Origin: Laccaria trichodermophora
Lineage: Eukaryota > Basidiomycota > Agaricomycetes > Agaricales > Hydnangiaceae
Assembly (NCBI GenBank): GCA_018417955.1
Contig: JACTVC010000022.1
Coordinates: 1-64,000, forward strand
Reading direction: 5' to 3'
Length of the DNA: 64,000 bases
The translations under genes and the position numbers were made by a program. Below the pieces are notes generated by a model. That model was not told where the DNA came from, searched no databases, and saw nothing but the letters and a program-made list of their open reading frames with translations. Below, in pieces: positions 22,329 to 34,119 of this stretch (positions are counted from its first letter, which is position 1; each line of letters opens with the position of its first letter).

Positions 22329-23809
22329 GATATGCGGGTGGCGACGATGAGCAAAAGGGAAACAGTGAGAAAAGAAGGTCCATGTTCGGAGACGTGGTGT
22401 TGTACTCTAGTGTCCCGTGACCTCGTCGTTGACATCTGTAGTAAGCAGGACCAAATATGGGACTTTCTCTTGGACTTTTTCAACCGCTCAAGCTCAAGAC
22501 TCAGGAAGAAGACTGAAACTGTACCAATGGCGATATCTGAATCCAATTAACCTAAGCACAGGTTGTGCTCCCTTCGTTTCGTTTTTCTCTCTATGCTAGG
22601 TTGGAGGAATGCATTGAAAGTACTAGTACGTGACGAATCATCATACAGCGCCAATGCCTTACCAGATAAAGTCCAGTAACACTTGATTTTGCTGGGGTAA
22701 CACGAGAATTCCTGTCGCAAGGAGATGTGAGTGACCTTGTTAAGACCAGTGAGGCGGTTAATCTGATTATCCCACAGATACTTCATGAGACGTGTGGACA
22801 CTAAGTCCGCAGGTGATGTCATTGACCACTGTAAAAACCGAGGTATGTCCTACGACGATCATAGTGACCTGGGAAGCTCATACCAGCACCTATGAGTTCC
22901 GAGGGAGTCTGCGCAAAGAAACGATATGTCTCAGGTCCGAGGAGTTCAGTTTCCACTTGACAAGAAAGTGACTGGGCGTTAAACGTTAAACACTAGCTGT
23001 CACTCACACCCTGAAAAATTGTTGATCAGGGTCATCTCTTTGTATACTGAGGTAACCACCTCGGACAGATGGATAATCAATTCAAGGCAAGTACTGAAAG
23101 TGGTCCCCAAGCTACCGATAGCTCAACTAGTTCCGCGGCTAGATTGACACAAAATGACAAGGTAATTTTAGCACATGGCTTTACGCGGAGGGGAGTCATT
23201 GATCGCCTTTAGGTTTTAGTGGGTAACCTAAGCGAAGCTGATTCGCGGAAAAGCATGACGGCCTCAATCATCACTGGCGCGAAAGCCAGTCGAGACGGAA
23301 TTCCACAACATGAGAGTGCTTTGTTTTCCAGCTCGGAAAGGTGAGAGAGTCATCCCGCTTTGTCGGAGATTGAGAGGTGATAATTAATCTCTGGATGGAG
23401 ACGAATACTATCTCCTTGCGCAAAGTTGGGCCGTGTGCCGTCTTGGAGGTGGGATCCCTTGGTGATCCATTCACCCATGTCTGTCTAACTTGCCGCACTG
23501 TCCCATCGGAGGTTTGGCGCACCATATAGAGAACGAGCAAGTCCCTGAGCCGTGCAACCTCTGCCGTGGACATCCAGCAATCACTGCGTCTCCTGATCAC
23601 GTCGCTGCCCATGGTCCATCTGACTCCCCGCGGATATATTGTCTTTGCTGCCATCATTTCTCAGACTTACTCTTCAGGTTGTGGCTCTCAACCACGGAGA
23701 TACCTTCAACGGCATGTGTCGCCAGCGACATATAAGGCAAAGCTCTCTACCTCATTCCAGCAATTTCCTCAACATTCAATCCTCGTCAACAACTAGCCCC
23801 TCAACCGCA
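22329..23809. other. No supported gene
   Basis: Minus-strand frames at 22547-22822 and 23271-23657 (91 and 128 codons) have no recognised motif. Either could be an isolated exon. The 200 bp before 23810 is CT-rich, as is common for fungal promoters, and contains TATAAGG near 23733. Confidence 0.35.
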
Positions 23810-25774
23810 ATGCCTTCAAACATCTCTTCATCTTGCCTTGACCTCTCCAACTCTTTAACTGTTCTCAAAGCCGCCCCCCGTTTTTCTCTACACGCATTGA
23901 GCCCCCGTTCTTGGGCAGTGTCCTTTGGTAAGTAAATTATTGCTTACTTCAAGAAAGAAATTTAATGCGTCTACGATACTACCTTAGCACGCACGTCGAT
24001 ACTTGCCGTCCTCGACAACGCGATTACCATCGGGCACCTTACTATCTCCGATTCTGAAGGGACACACTATTACGGAAAATACCAGAAGGGATGCAATGAT
24101 GTACACCTCAACGTCGTCAATGATACGTTTTGGTTTAGGATCTTACTGTAAGTGGCATTTTACTTGTTAGAAATTTGAGTTGAGCTCACTCGGATACTTT
24201 TAGATCTGGTGATCTCGGCTGTAAGTTCTTGTGCCAAGCCGCCCCTCGTGCATAAATCACTAACGGATATTTGACCACCAGTCAGCGAAGCATATATGAT
24301 TGGCGATGTTGAGGTCTCTAGCCTTAAGGGAGCTATGAACGTACGTGGATTCTATTTATGATCTACTAACAGGTGTTAAAATCACTCAAATAGCTGTGGC
24401 TAGAGAACGAGTCTGGGATGGCCGACACACTTTCTTCAACCGTCGCAAAATTATCCTCAGCGATGAGCGGGCTCTACAACAGCTTCCTCGGCCAGACACG
24501 CTCTCAAGCGCGCCTCAATGCTATCGCCAGCTACGATCAATCTAACGAATTGTTCAAGGTGCTTCATTGACGCTCTCCTATACCTTTGAACTCGAACTAA
24601 GTAAAGGACGCGACGTCTTTAGGCATTCCTGAGCAAGGAGATGATGTACTCGTGCGCTTTGTGGAGCGAAGCAGAAGGCGGTGTTCGAGGGGATCTCGAG
24701 ATGGGGCGGACACCTGGGGATCTAGAAGCGGCTCAGCGGCGGAAAATCCACCATGTTCTTCGTGCAGCTCGTGTGAAAGCTGGAAACAGAATTCTTGAAT
24801 TTGGCAGTGGATGGGGAGGTCTCGCCATCGAGGTATGTGCATGATTAGCAATCGTTTCTTAATTCGTCTAACGAGTAACTCAGGCTGCGCGTTCTTTCGG
24901 ATGCGAAGTTGATACGTTGACACTATCAAAAGAACAAAAATCACTCGCCGAAGAACGCATCAAAGAGGCCGGTCTGGAGGGTCGAATCAGAGTCCACCTT
25001 CTTGATTACCGTGAAATTCCAGCCGAATTCGAAAAGGCGTTTGACGCCTTTGTCAGTGTCGAAATGCTCGAGGTGCGTTTTATTCTCAAGCACAAGGGAA
25101 GTCGTCTGATAAACATTGTAGCATGTCGGAGCGAAACACTACAACACTTATTTCAAACTGGTAGACTTTGCTCTGAAATCTAAAGATGCTACGATCGTCG
25201 TCACCTCCTCCACTTTCCCGGAGTCGCGGTTTTCGAGTTATCAGTACGTTTTTCTAGAAATTCCTCCCGAATTATCTTAATTTTTACCACAGAGCCGAAG
25301 ACTTCATGCGCAAATACATGTGGCCTAACTCTTGCCTGCCCAGCGCAACAGCCTTAATCACCGCTGCTCAAGCTGGATCACAAGGCCGATTCACGCTTGA
25401 GGGCGTCGAGAACCACGCAGCCCGTCAGTCTGTTTTCTATATTGACACAACGCTTCATCCCATCTGATACATATTTCTCTTCAGACTATCCCCGCACGCT
25501 TCGGGAATGGGGAAGGCGTTTGGAAGCGAACTTGACGCAAGAGCTCATCGTAAAAGACTACCCGGCTCTTCAAGATGTTCACGAATACGCGGCGTTCAAG
25601 CGGAAGTGGGAATACCTTTTTGCATATGCCGGGGCTGGCTTCGCAAAGGGGTATATTACTTGCCATATGCTCACGTTTATTCGCCAAGTGGGTAGCATTC
25701 ATTTTTCAGCGATTAAAACCCTTTTTGACATCCTCCCCTTCAATCAGAATGATACGCCTGTTCGCTGTGATTGA
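23810..25774 (+). CDS. Cyclopropane-fatty-acyl-phospholipid synthase
   Basis: SAM-dependent enzyme that adds a methylene bridge across the double bond of acyl chains in membrane phospholipids. The 11-exon model (23810-23927, 23988-24147, 24204-24220, 24282-24340, 24394-24558, 24623-24832, 24884-25072, 25122-25243, 25293-25423, 25485-25687, 25748-25774) closes to 466 residues, normal for fungal members. The N-terminal domain contains GDLGFSEAYMIGDVEVSSLK. The SAM motif I is ILEFGSGWGGLAIE near residue 230. SVEMLEHVGAKHY spans the 25072/25122 junction and matches the family's active-site Glu-His segment. The conserved HYPRTLREWGRR and a YITCHMLTF tail follow. Every key motif is present, so it looks intact. 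The TATAAGG box 77 bp upstream and the ATG context (CCGCAATGCC) support this start. Confidence 0.94.
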
Positions 25775-26654
25775 TTTTGCGATTGCAAACGACCAAAAGT
25801 GACTTCCAGTCTCTGACTTTTTATATAATTAGTAGACATCATTTACTACTCATAATCACGGAAAGAACATTATCACACCTAGACAGCATATCTATCAAGG
25901 TCAATTTCTCTATCACCTGGTCACCCACTACTTGTACCTCTAGAACAATAGCCGATACCGCGGTCCGTTCATCTTGGAGTTGAACCTTAATCATCAAACA
26001 TTGAGCTTTTGTTGTCCCTTCGGAACGTCGCTCAATTGTTTTGAGAGCATTCATGCAGTGGCAATATACATATTTTTCCACGCACCTGTTCTTCTTACAT
26101 AATTCACCATCGAATCCTGTATTTTTCTCTCAGTCAGCTCACCCATCCTCTCTCGAGGAGAACCCTAACCGTGTGTGGTCCAGAGCTGCCGCTTTTTCAG
26201 CAAAATTGCGCCAAAATTGCGCACAATGCTGCTCAATGAGTGGTTTTGAGTTTCCGAAGTTTATCCATCATACACGCTGAGTACATCTCACAACTACTTA
26301 CTCATGAATTGAGCTAATAACTTCCAGGGACAAACCCTTCCGATAGGAATACGTGTGAAACTGATTGTAAGAATCGTGTTAGACCTCAACCTCACTTCAG
26401 AGCTCATAGACGAACGACTGAAATACAAATTATTGCGTGAAGGACTTGGCACTCGTGAGGAACAAAAAAACCCGATGACTATTATTCTGAGGAAGCATGC
26501 CAAAGACGACCTGGACGTTTTTCTTCAGGTATACGCACATAACCCTAAGTGGATTTGAATAGAGGCTCAGATGACTCATTCACATCTGCGGAACAGCATT
26601 GACAGCGGATCTCGAGTCGAAGGGCTGCTGGTATAAAGTCGTAGGGGACGATTG
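25775..26654. other. No supported gene
   Basis: This holds the 3' flank of the CFA synthase gene. Short frames at 26041-26280 and 26355-26558 (+) lack motifs. AT-rich sequence at 25830-26000. Confidence 0.4.
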
Positions 26655-26960
26655 GCTTCCTGGTGCCGTGTTTGGGTAAGGATTCTACGAAAAGGTCAAC
26701 AAGTCACAAAGGGTAGCCAAACGTTTCGGCTCACATATGGTTGATTCATAGGGGGTGAGTGGCTTCCTGTGGCCCTGTTTGGGTAAAGATTCTACGACTC
26801 AAAAGTCAACAAGTCGCAAAGGATAGCCCAATGTTTTGGCTCACAAATGGTTGATGCTCAATGGGTGAGTGGCTTTCAATGGCCGTGTTTGGGTAAGGAT
26901 TCTACGAAAAGGTCAACAAGTCCTAAGGGTTAGCCAAACATTTCGGCTCACGTATGGTTG
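26655..26960. repeat. Three tandem copies of a 107-110 bp minisatellite
   Basis: The block TTTGGGTAAGGATTCTACGA recurs at 26671, 26778 and 26888. Each copy continues with a GTCAACAAGTC core, then TTTCGGCTCAC- and ATGGTTG-type sequence. The third copy overlaps the 3' end of the membrane protein gene that follows. Confidence 0.9.
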
Positions 26961-27921
26961 CTGCTGCGTCTTTATTGAGCTCGCGTAACTCACCAGAGTC
27001 ATATCTTGAGATCGGACAGCCGAAGAGTTATCGCGTTGGCGAAGTAGGAACCAAACCACCACGCATACAATAATGCCGAGGACAGCAATCCCCCCAACCA
27101 CCCCTCCTGCTATAGCGCCAGCATTTGTTTTCTTCCCAGAGTTTTGGTGACCAGTAGAGGAGCTCCCTGGGGCAATGGTAGTCGCGGAGGGGACACTGAC
27201 AGATTCGGCGCCTCCTAATGCAGAGAGGGAATTGAGCTTCCGGGCGCTAAGGAATAAAATTTAACATACCAGCTGCTTGCGCTGCAGAAGCGTCGAAACC
27301 ATCTACGGTCTGTTTGGTAAGATCATTCAACCGTCGTAATCGGCGTGAGGGGCGCTCGTACAGTAACATCTAAGTAGGCATAATGGGGTACGCGCACCCC
27401 AGCGGGAAGAGGATCGGGAAAGGTTTGCACGTAAACGGTGCTGCAATTGGCCGCATAGGTTGACCATCTAAGAAAGGCGCTGGTGGTCAAGGGCGATGTG
27501 TAGATTCCAATAAGAAACGTACCGGAGAGTTTCACGGGTCTGGCAAACAGCACATGCGCTCAGCATAGAAAAGTACACCGAACTGCAAGTACATTCATTG
27601 CGGGATTGTAGTGTTGGCCCAACGTAATAATATCCAGGGGGTAACTGAGGCAAGGGACCTGACGGCAGGAGAGTTATTGTTGGTCAAGCAGCGGTAGAGG
27701 AAAGGCCACCTCCGGTGGGCACGCAAACGCCAAGAAGCGAAGCGGCGACATCGCAAGGACTCTGGCCTTGAGAATTGTAGGTCTATATCTGGTCAGTTTG
27801 TTGTAACCTTCCCAGAATCGAGCCAACGCACCCAATTGAATCCCGTTGCACATGTTGCCGCGCCCGCTAGAGATGGTGCAAAGACCAACAGTAGTGTTGA
27901 GAGGGTCAGCGCTCCCCACAT
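26913..27921 (-). CDS. Secreted-type single-pass membrane protein, Agaricomycete family
   Basis: The exons 27921-27832, 27782-27710, 27658-27523, 27479-27362, 27309-27270 and 27214-26994 close in frame. A signal peptide (MWGALTLSTLLLVFAPSLAG) leads into ATCATGFNWTYNSQGQSPCD, the family's hallmark. Then come Cys-rich segments (YYYVGPTLQSRNECTCSS, MLSACAVCQT, WSTYAANCS), a Ser/Thr-rich stalk and a membrane segment (AVLGIIVCVVVWFLLRQR) near the C-terminus. The role is unknown; the layout suggests a cell-surface protein. After SQDMTL there is a good GT donor, but the expected cytoplasmic-tail exon is not found. Reading through reaches a stop at 26913 inside the minisatellite, giving about 252 residues. 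The tail may therefore have been replaced by the repeat. Divergent to the pepsin-fold gene, 477 bp apart. Confidence 0.8.
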
Positions 27922-28397
27922 CAGGTGTGACAGAGGGGAAGGAAGAGGTCCAGCACTTGGTGCGAAACACTGCCCCACTACTTACTTTCACCTTGACATC
28001 CAGTGCAGCGCTCGCTCTACGGTGCCTTGCACGTTGTGGGAGGCTGTCATTCCAAAAATAGCACACAAGATAAGGCATCGGATCATCGGGTGGATCCGAG
28101 CGATTCTCTTGCTCGTCACTTGAACCTACATTTATCCTTGGAGAGTCTCAAGACTTCGGACGTTCATAGGATCGACGGTGCAATCCTGACTGATGGACGA
28201 TCTCTTTCTGGTGCTTTGCGGCGGAGGCCAAGCGGAGGCATTTGGAAGCTGCTTGGATCAAAGTTCAAACGCCAAGACGATGATCGCTCCTGACCCAACA
28301 CAGTGGAAAGCGGCCCTCCGCTGTTGAGCAGCACGATGATCAATATCATGGACTTGATATTTATTTGAGGTTGGAATTGCCTGTCATGCTCTCCACC
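27922..28397. promoter_or_regulatory. Shared divergent promoter region
   Basis: The 0.48 kb between the start codons of the secreted membrane protein (minus) and the pepsin-fold protein (plus). The only frames in it are short. It must hold both promoters; no clear box was recognised. A TATTTATTTG stretch lies at about 28358. Confidence 0.45.
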
Positions 28398-30187
28398 ATG
28401 ACAACGCTTTCAAACTTCGCTCTGTTCGCCAGGCTTCTTGCGCTTGTTACGGTTGTTCATGCCAGCATCATGGTCGAAGTCATCGATGGCTCATTAGGCT
28501 TTGCAAGACGAGCGGGTGATGGTCCTATTGGAGTGCGTTTAACGAACAAGAACGATGTGTCCTACCTGGTTAGCTTTGTCCGAATTTCTTTCCCTGTTTC
28601 TGACAGCAGTACAGACACCTGTTCTTATGGGTCAGTTTCAAGTCTATAGACGACGTAGGCCTCCGTTGCGCTTACTCGATACCATGGGACAGGAAATCCT
28701 CCGCAAACGATACAGATGTCTCCCTCTCTTTCTCAAAACTTCATCGCGGTAGCATCTCCTCCGACAGGCGTCAACGACCAGTCCTTGTGAGTGCAAACGA
28801 GGTGCAATTTCAGTACAACCACACAGTTAATACCTCCCTGAGGTAGCTATAACCCCTCCATTTCAACAAGTTACACGGCAGGCGTCGGAACTGCGTCAAC
28901 TCAAACCATTTCAGGAGGATCTGTGCAAGGAATATACGCAGGCGAGACATGTACTCTCCAGTCTGCAACGGCAGCTTCTGCCTTCAGCTACAATGCATCG
29001 AGTACGTCATATGTAAACCTCTGACATTTTTTTCACACAAAATTTTCATGTTCTTTCAGTCATTTTGACGAACTCTGCGGTGACGAACGACTTGTACCCT
29101 GTTGGTGCACGTGGCGTTTTGGGTTATGGCCTCGGCTCACCAAGCGATGCACCTCCAAATACATCTCTCATCGGTACATTCTTACCGTGCGTTACCCTTC
29201 AAGTTCACGCCGATTTCCTGAGTCCTGACGCTGTGCAACCAGCTCCAACTTTTCACACGCCGTCTGTGGTATTGAGCTGAATCATTTCGATGATCCTGTT
29301 CCAGACGGCATTTTGATGATGGGGGCAGTGGATCCAACAGTGTAATTATTAGCCACCATTCATTCAGCACTATGCGTCATCACTCTCACTCGGTATTGCA
29401 GATTTACCGGAGACTTCACCAATACGATGGTGCCCGCAAACAGTCCCACATCGTGGTCCATTGCATTCGACAATCTCACGTATATAGCGAACGGGGTCAG
29501 CCAAAGTATGGCCGGTATGCTTGCCAGTGTCGATATGTATCGTACGTGACATCTTACCTCGACGGTATATATTTGCGAGCTTCTCACTTTCACCAATTAT
29601 GGTGCAGACTCTGACATCCAGATCACCTCGGATGCGGCCGCCCAACTCTACGCTGGCGTTCCAGGTAGTCAAGCCATCTCCAACGCCCATTGGTCGATCC
29701 CGTGTACATCTAAGTTTCCCATCACACTCACATTCTCTGGTACACCCTTTACAATCAACGAACGCGATACTATCGTCAAGCAAGCTGACGGTAGCTGTAT
29801 TGGAGTTGTCAGCGGTGGAGCGCAGCTTATTGGCAGAGTTGGCGCTCCGTTTTTGCGCTCCGTTTACACGTGTGTCCACCCATTCGTACTCTACACGCAA
29901 TCTAATCACGATCATTATATAGGCAATTTTTTGCAGATCAGGCCAACGGCACAGTCACTTTTGGTGTTGGGTTCGCGGCGAAGAAATTACGCCGGCGGCA
30001 GGCATCAGGATCAGCAACATCGCCGTCTACAAGTACCCAACCACAATTGACTGTCAGACCTTCCGCAACTTCGACAGGTGTAGGTCAAAGCAGCAGAGCT
30101 CAGTTGAACATTCAAGATGTCGGATTTTCATTGAGGGTTGCGATGATTTTAGTTACTGTCATACTCTCAGGCTTGAACCTGGGGTAA
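28398..30187 (+). CDS. Pepsin-fold (A1) protein, probably catalytically dead, membrane anchored
   Basis: A signal peptide (MTTLSNFALFARLLALVTVV) is followed by an aspartic-peptidase-like body in many short exons. The N-lobe flap region gives GTGNPPQTIQMSPSLSQNF, where family members have the catalytic DTGS; here PSL stands in that place. Further pieces are GGSVQGIYAGETCTL, TNDLYPVGARGVLGYGLGS, TSLIGTFL, DDPVPDGILMMGAVDPT, and AAAQLYAGVPGS preceded by DSDIQITS where the second DTG/DSG would lie. The tail SLRVAMILVTVILSGLNLG is a hydrophobic C-terminus after a Ser/Thr/Gln-rich stretch, as in GPI-anchored yapsin-type proteins. Exon joins at 28570-28790 are my best fit and remain uncertain. An ATG at 28386 is an alternative start. 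Confidence 0.65.
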
Positions 30188-32361
30188 TAACGATTTTTTA
30201 CGATATTCTCTACAAGCTCATCTACATTGTCAGTTTCGTTACAGGACACTCACTTTACCTAAATCTTGCCATATTTTAAGCTTCACTCTGGACGTTTCCA
30301 TATACCCAAGTGAATGTCCAAGAGATCATTATACTTATTTTTTTTAATAAACATCGCTCATGGCATGACTGGGTAACTTACACAATGATTCAGACCTTTG
30401 AATTCGTAAATCTGTATAGTAGTTTTCTACAGTCAAAAGCGAGAAAGTCCACGGGGTTAAGCCGATGTTTCTGGCGAGACGACTTGGACGACGACAATGT
30501 GCAGACTTACGTAAGGTGGCCGATCTCGGTCACATGACTACTCTATCGATCACACGTCACATTTTCTCTTCAATCCTGTCATCCAACTTGTCCAAGGGTC
30601 AATCTCAGGTATTCCCGTTCTTGTTGGCTGCGAAGCGACAATGTAAGAAGAATCAGATTCGTTTTCCCTCCTCGCTCATCTCCCAACAGGCAGAGAAATC
30701 TTGTCTCAACCCCGATGACTCGAAGATGGGTCGAGGAAACTAGAAGGCAATCAATGGCGCTGAGATTCGGAACCCGTGCAAACTATGCATGCAGCATCCC
30801 CCGACTAGATGACACGATTTGTTGAACTGTGGGACGGCTTGCGTGCTTAGTACGTTGTCTCTCGTACCATAAGTTTTCATTTTCAACTTCTCATCTTCTC
30901 ATGAAACTAGTCTCTGTCTCTTGTGAGCGTTCACCCTTTAACACCAGCAGAGAGTGAAACCGTCTAATGTGAGTTACCCATCGCTCGTGCCCATAGAAAC
31001 CCAGCTAATAGTCCTTCAAGCGAGGCCATCTGAGACGAATGTAACCCGGTACGATTCCAACGAGCCGTTTTTGTCCGAATCTCGCTCACCCTTTCCAGAT
31101 TGTCTCAAGTCAACTCCCCACAAGGGTAGGACCTCCAGTATGTTTCGCGGCTAGAAATGGGGTGTGTCGTCATGCGTAACCTCCGTCTTCCCGAAGTCAT
31201 CCTCAACATTCAGTATCTTACCCTCTGTGAAAAAAACGCTGTCTCGTAGCGAAGTTCCGTCCATCCATCTGCTGAGGGGAGAACTTGGGCGAAGAGTCCA
31301 TTGTACCCCTGTGTGTCCGCACTAATACCGTCACAACCGTCCGTTATCATTCGTAATCGGTATACTCCCAAGATAACTCTGCCCGTAGGATGGGCCGCCA
31401 CCCCTTGAAGGGGGCCCAACGATGGGGATGTGTGACCCAGATTCAACGGGTTGTGCGATGAACATCAGCTATTCCGTGTCACGGCTACGAGGAGTCATGG
31501 TTAGATGAATGTAATCGGGAGGAAGTCGAGGAAACATATGAGCTGGAGCAGGGAAAAACTTATCCAGTGCATCCTCCTTCAGCTCCTCCTCCATCTTCCT
31601 CGCCCTCAACTGGTCAATTAGCTCTTCGTGCTGTTCACAGGCGTACAGATGCTTGGCCTTCATCAAGAGGCTCAAGGTATTGTGAAGCTTTTGTCCTCGC
31701 CACTTGGAAACCGCCGCATACAGTTCTTCTCAGTTGTATATCTAGGCGGAAGTCCACCGTTGTTCCACCTACCATCGTCGATGGGACGAGAATCATGAAT
31801 CACCTGTCACTCAACGATTCTTATACATCCCCAAAATCTTTCTCACCGAATCAGACATCTGAAACTTACCCGAGGATGTTGGCAGGATTGCCTCTGTGGG
31901 ACGCAAGAGTAGATGAACCTCGAGGTGTGCACCACCCTTCCTCGTAATTGTCTGTCCCAACACCCCTGCAAGATCTGTCTGATTCCATCTTGCTATAAAA
32001 GATACTACATTGTCCGTCAGTCCTGATTAGTGCCGCTATCGGTTCAGGTCGGAAGGGTATGACGTGAGACGACTGCACCCCAGAAGGCTGGCTTGTTGCG
32101 CTACTACATACGCAAGAGAGAAGGCGACGGACCGGAGCTAATTATAATAATAAAGGCCCGACCATCCCATTTGCAAATGTTTGACAAAACCGCATTGAGA
32201 TTGACGTAAGTGGAGATGTCAGTTGTCCTTGGTGGACGCCTCGAGGCGATCCTATGATAGCGAAGTCCTGAACTGAGCTCATGATGCGGCGATTGTGATC
32301 CGATTTTCCGCCACTTTTACGGCGTCCAAAACGCCTCTCAACTGCATGCTTGGTTTCCACT
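30188..32361. other. Gene-poor; one conserved-looking minus-strand fragment
   Basis: The only protein-like piece is on the minus strand at about 31720-31469: WRGQKLHNTLSLLMKAKHLY, HEELIDQLRARKMEEELKED, then FPRLPPDYIHLTMTP. It is charged and helical and looks like an exon of a real gene, but neighbouring exons could not be joined. Frames at 31866-32078 and 32142-32567 (minus) have no motif. Confidence 0.4.
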
Positions 32362-33417
32362 ATGACCTTCAAAACTAAAGAACCCAATGAATCGAAGGAA
32401 TCAGTGTCGTCAACGGGTACATTTGTTCCTCCAGCGGAAGCGGCCAGCTGGCTGGACACAACCCTCCATGCCGGAAATCTCATCTTGACCACACTCACAC
32501 AAGCTGCTGCTGCTTCCCCGGACCCATTTTTGAAGGTTGCTTCTGGAACTGCGCTGGTTATCCTCACTACCGTCCAGGTGCGACTTAGATGTATCTATGG
32601 CCGGACAGTGCACTACCTGACGCGATCGCATAGGCAGTAGGGGAGAATAAAGAAAACTTTCGTCGGCTCGGTGCTGATGTTTGCGGCGTCGTATACAACA
32701 TCACCTGCGCTTGCGAAAAGAGTGTAAGAAGTGGCAAGGAGCTGTCGCAACATATGCGGGAGTGCCTTGTTGAGCTGAGTGGGTAAGCACCGTATCTTTC
32801 TGTGAAATCGCTCACACCCACGCCGCATAGAACCCTTCAATCCATCAATACGTTCGTAGAGGCTCAGCTCAAACGAGGAAAACTCCTTCGCATCGTCTAT
32901 AGTAAGGGGGATGTAGGGAAGATACAAGAGTACCGTGAGAGGTTGAATGCAGCGATGACGCTCTTTGAGGTTCGTCGTGACTTGGTAAACTGAAGGTGAC
33001 CTGCTAAGAACATATTGACGATAGTTCCAAAACACCATCAGCATCCACGAAACGATGGTCCAAATGGCTGAACAACAATCCGAAATGCTCAATGAAATGC
33101 GCAAACACGCTGATGAAGCAAAACGCGAACGAGAAGCGGAGAAAGAGCAGATGGAGGACCCAACGGCCCTCGCCATTCAGACATCCGCAATGGTCGCGTC
33201 ACCCTCCTCCCAAACCCCACCGGTGTTTTTTGGACTCCCTTTGGTTTCGACGCCCACTGCCAGTGCAACGGTGAACTTAACGCAAGTACATGGAGATCAT
33301 GTTACGCGCAACGATTCGCAGATGACGACCAGCACGAATTCGGGAAATACGACTATCACTACCACGAGTAATTCGAATAACGACAATTCTGTAAGAGTTG
33401 CCAGAGGTGCGTACTAA
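32362..33417 (+). CDS. Helical-bundle protein with MLKL-N-terminal-like domain
   Basis: Four exons (32362-32577, 32634-32782, 32831-32969, 33025-33417) close to 298 residues. The first ~190 residues resemble the N-terminal helical domain found in many Agaricomycete proteins and compared with the MLKL N-terminal bundle (cd21037 type): LKVASGTALVILTTVQAVGE, ENFRRLGADVCGVVY, TLQSINTFVEAQLKRGKLLR, YSKGDVGKIQEYRERLN, and the amphipathic FQNTISIHETMVQMAEQQ. In related architectures this domain heads NLR-like or kinase-like proteins tied to cell death and allorecognition. Here it stands alone with a low-complexity Asn/Thr/Ser tail (NSGNTTITTTSNSNNDNS). I infer a possible executioner or decoy role; the sequence itself shows only the helical domain. 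Confidence 0.75.
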
Positions 33418-34119
33418 CGTTTGTTGCCCCCCATTGATGAGCTGGTTAATTTCAAAATGAATCAGGACCTCGGCGCCGTGGACCACGCAGATGACAATTG
33501 CCTCGATACTACTTGGCCATTGATTTGTTTAACCTCAGGTTGGACACTTTGTGTATCTTTCAAGGATCTAGAACAGATGTACGTATACCCGTGAATATAG
33601 GCACATTCTCGCTATTCTAAATTGATTTTGATCGCGATTGATGAGTAACCAATTTACCACCAAGTGGTCAGTTATCTTTATCCCATTTTCTTCCTTTCAC
33701 GCGTTGCCTTATATATTATCTTCCAAGGAAACTTGACGTCACCCGGCGGCCCATTCGATTTTCAGTCACTGAAAAAATAGGCGTGTTTAGGAACTCAGAA
33801 ACGTCTTTTAGAGGCTATTACGTATAACTACTGAAATCGCTTATTCAATTTGACGGTGAAGAAAAACCTAGTATGTACTGCCGTCAAATCAAGGACTGCA
33901 TGCGACTTCAACTGTCCGACTTGCCACTTTAGCGCCTTTATCGGCGCCTCAGCACGTGAGCTATTTGCATATATTTGTCATCGGCCCCCGTCAGCTTTCT
34001 TTCCGACTTTTCGAATTGTCATCCCTACATTCATCATATCCGTTACTATTTTTTCACATCAAGCCCCTCGGCTCCTAATTATTGCAGGGAGCTCACTAGG
34101 ACTTCAATTTAGATAAAAC
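33418..34119. other. Intergenic, AT-rich
   Basis: No gene supported. This is the 3' flank of the helical-bundle gene and the promoter side of the Cys6 protein gene. A short frame at 33850-34116 is hydrophobic only at its end and has no start context. Confidence 0.4.
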
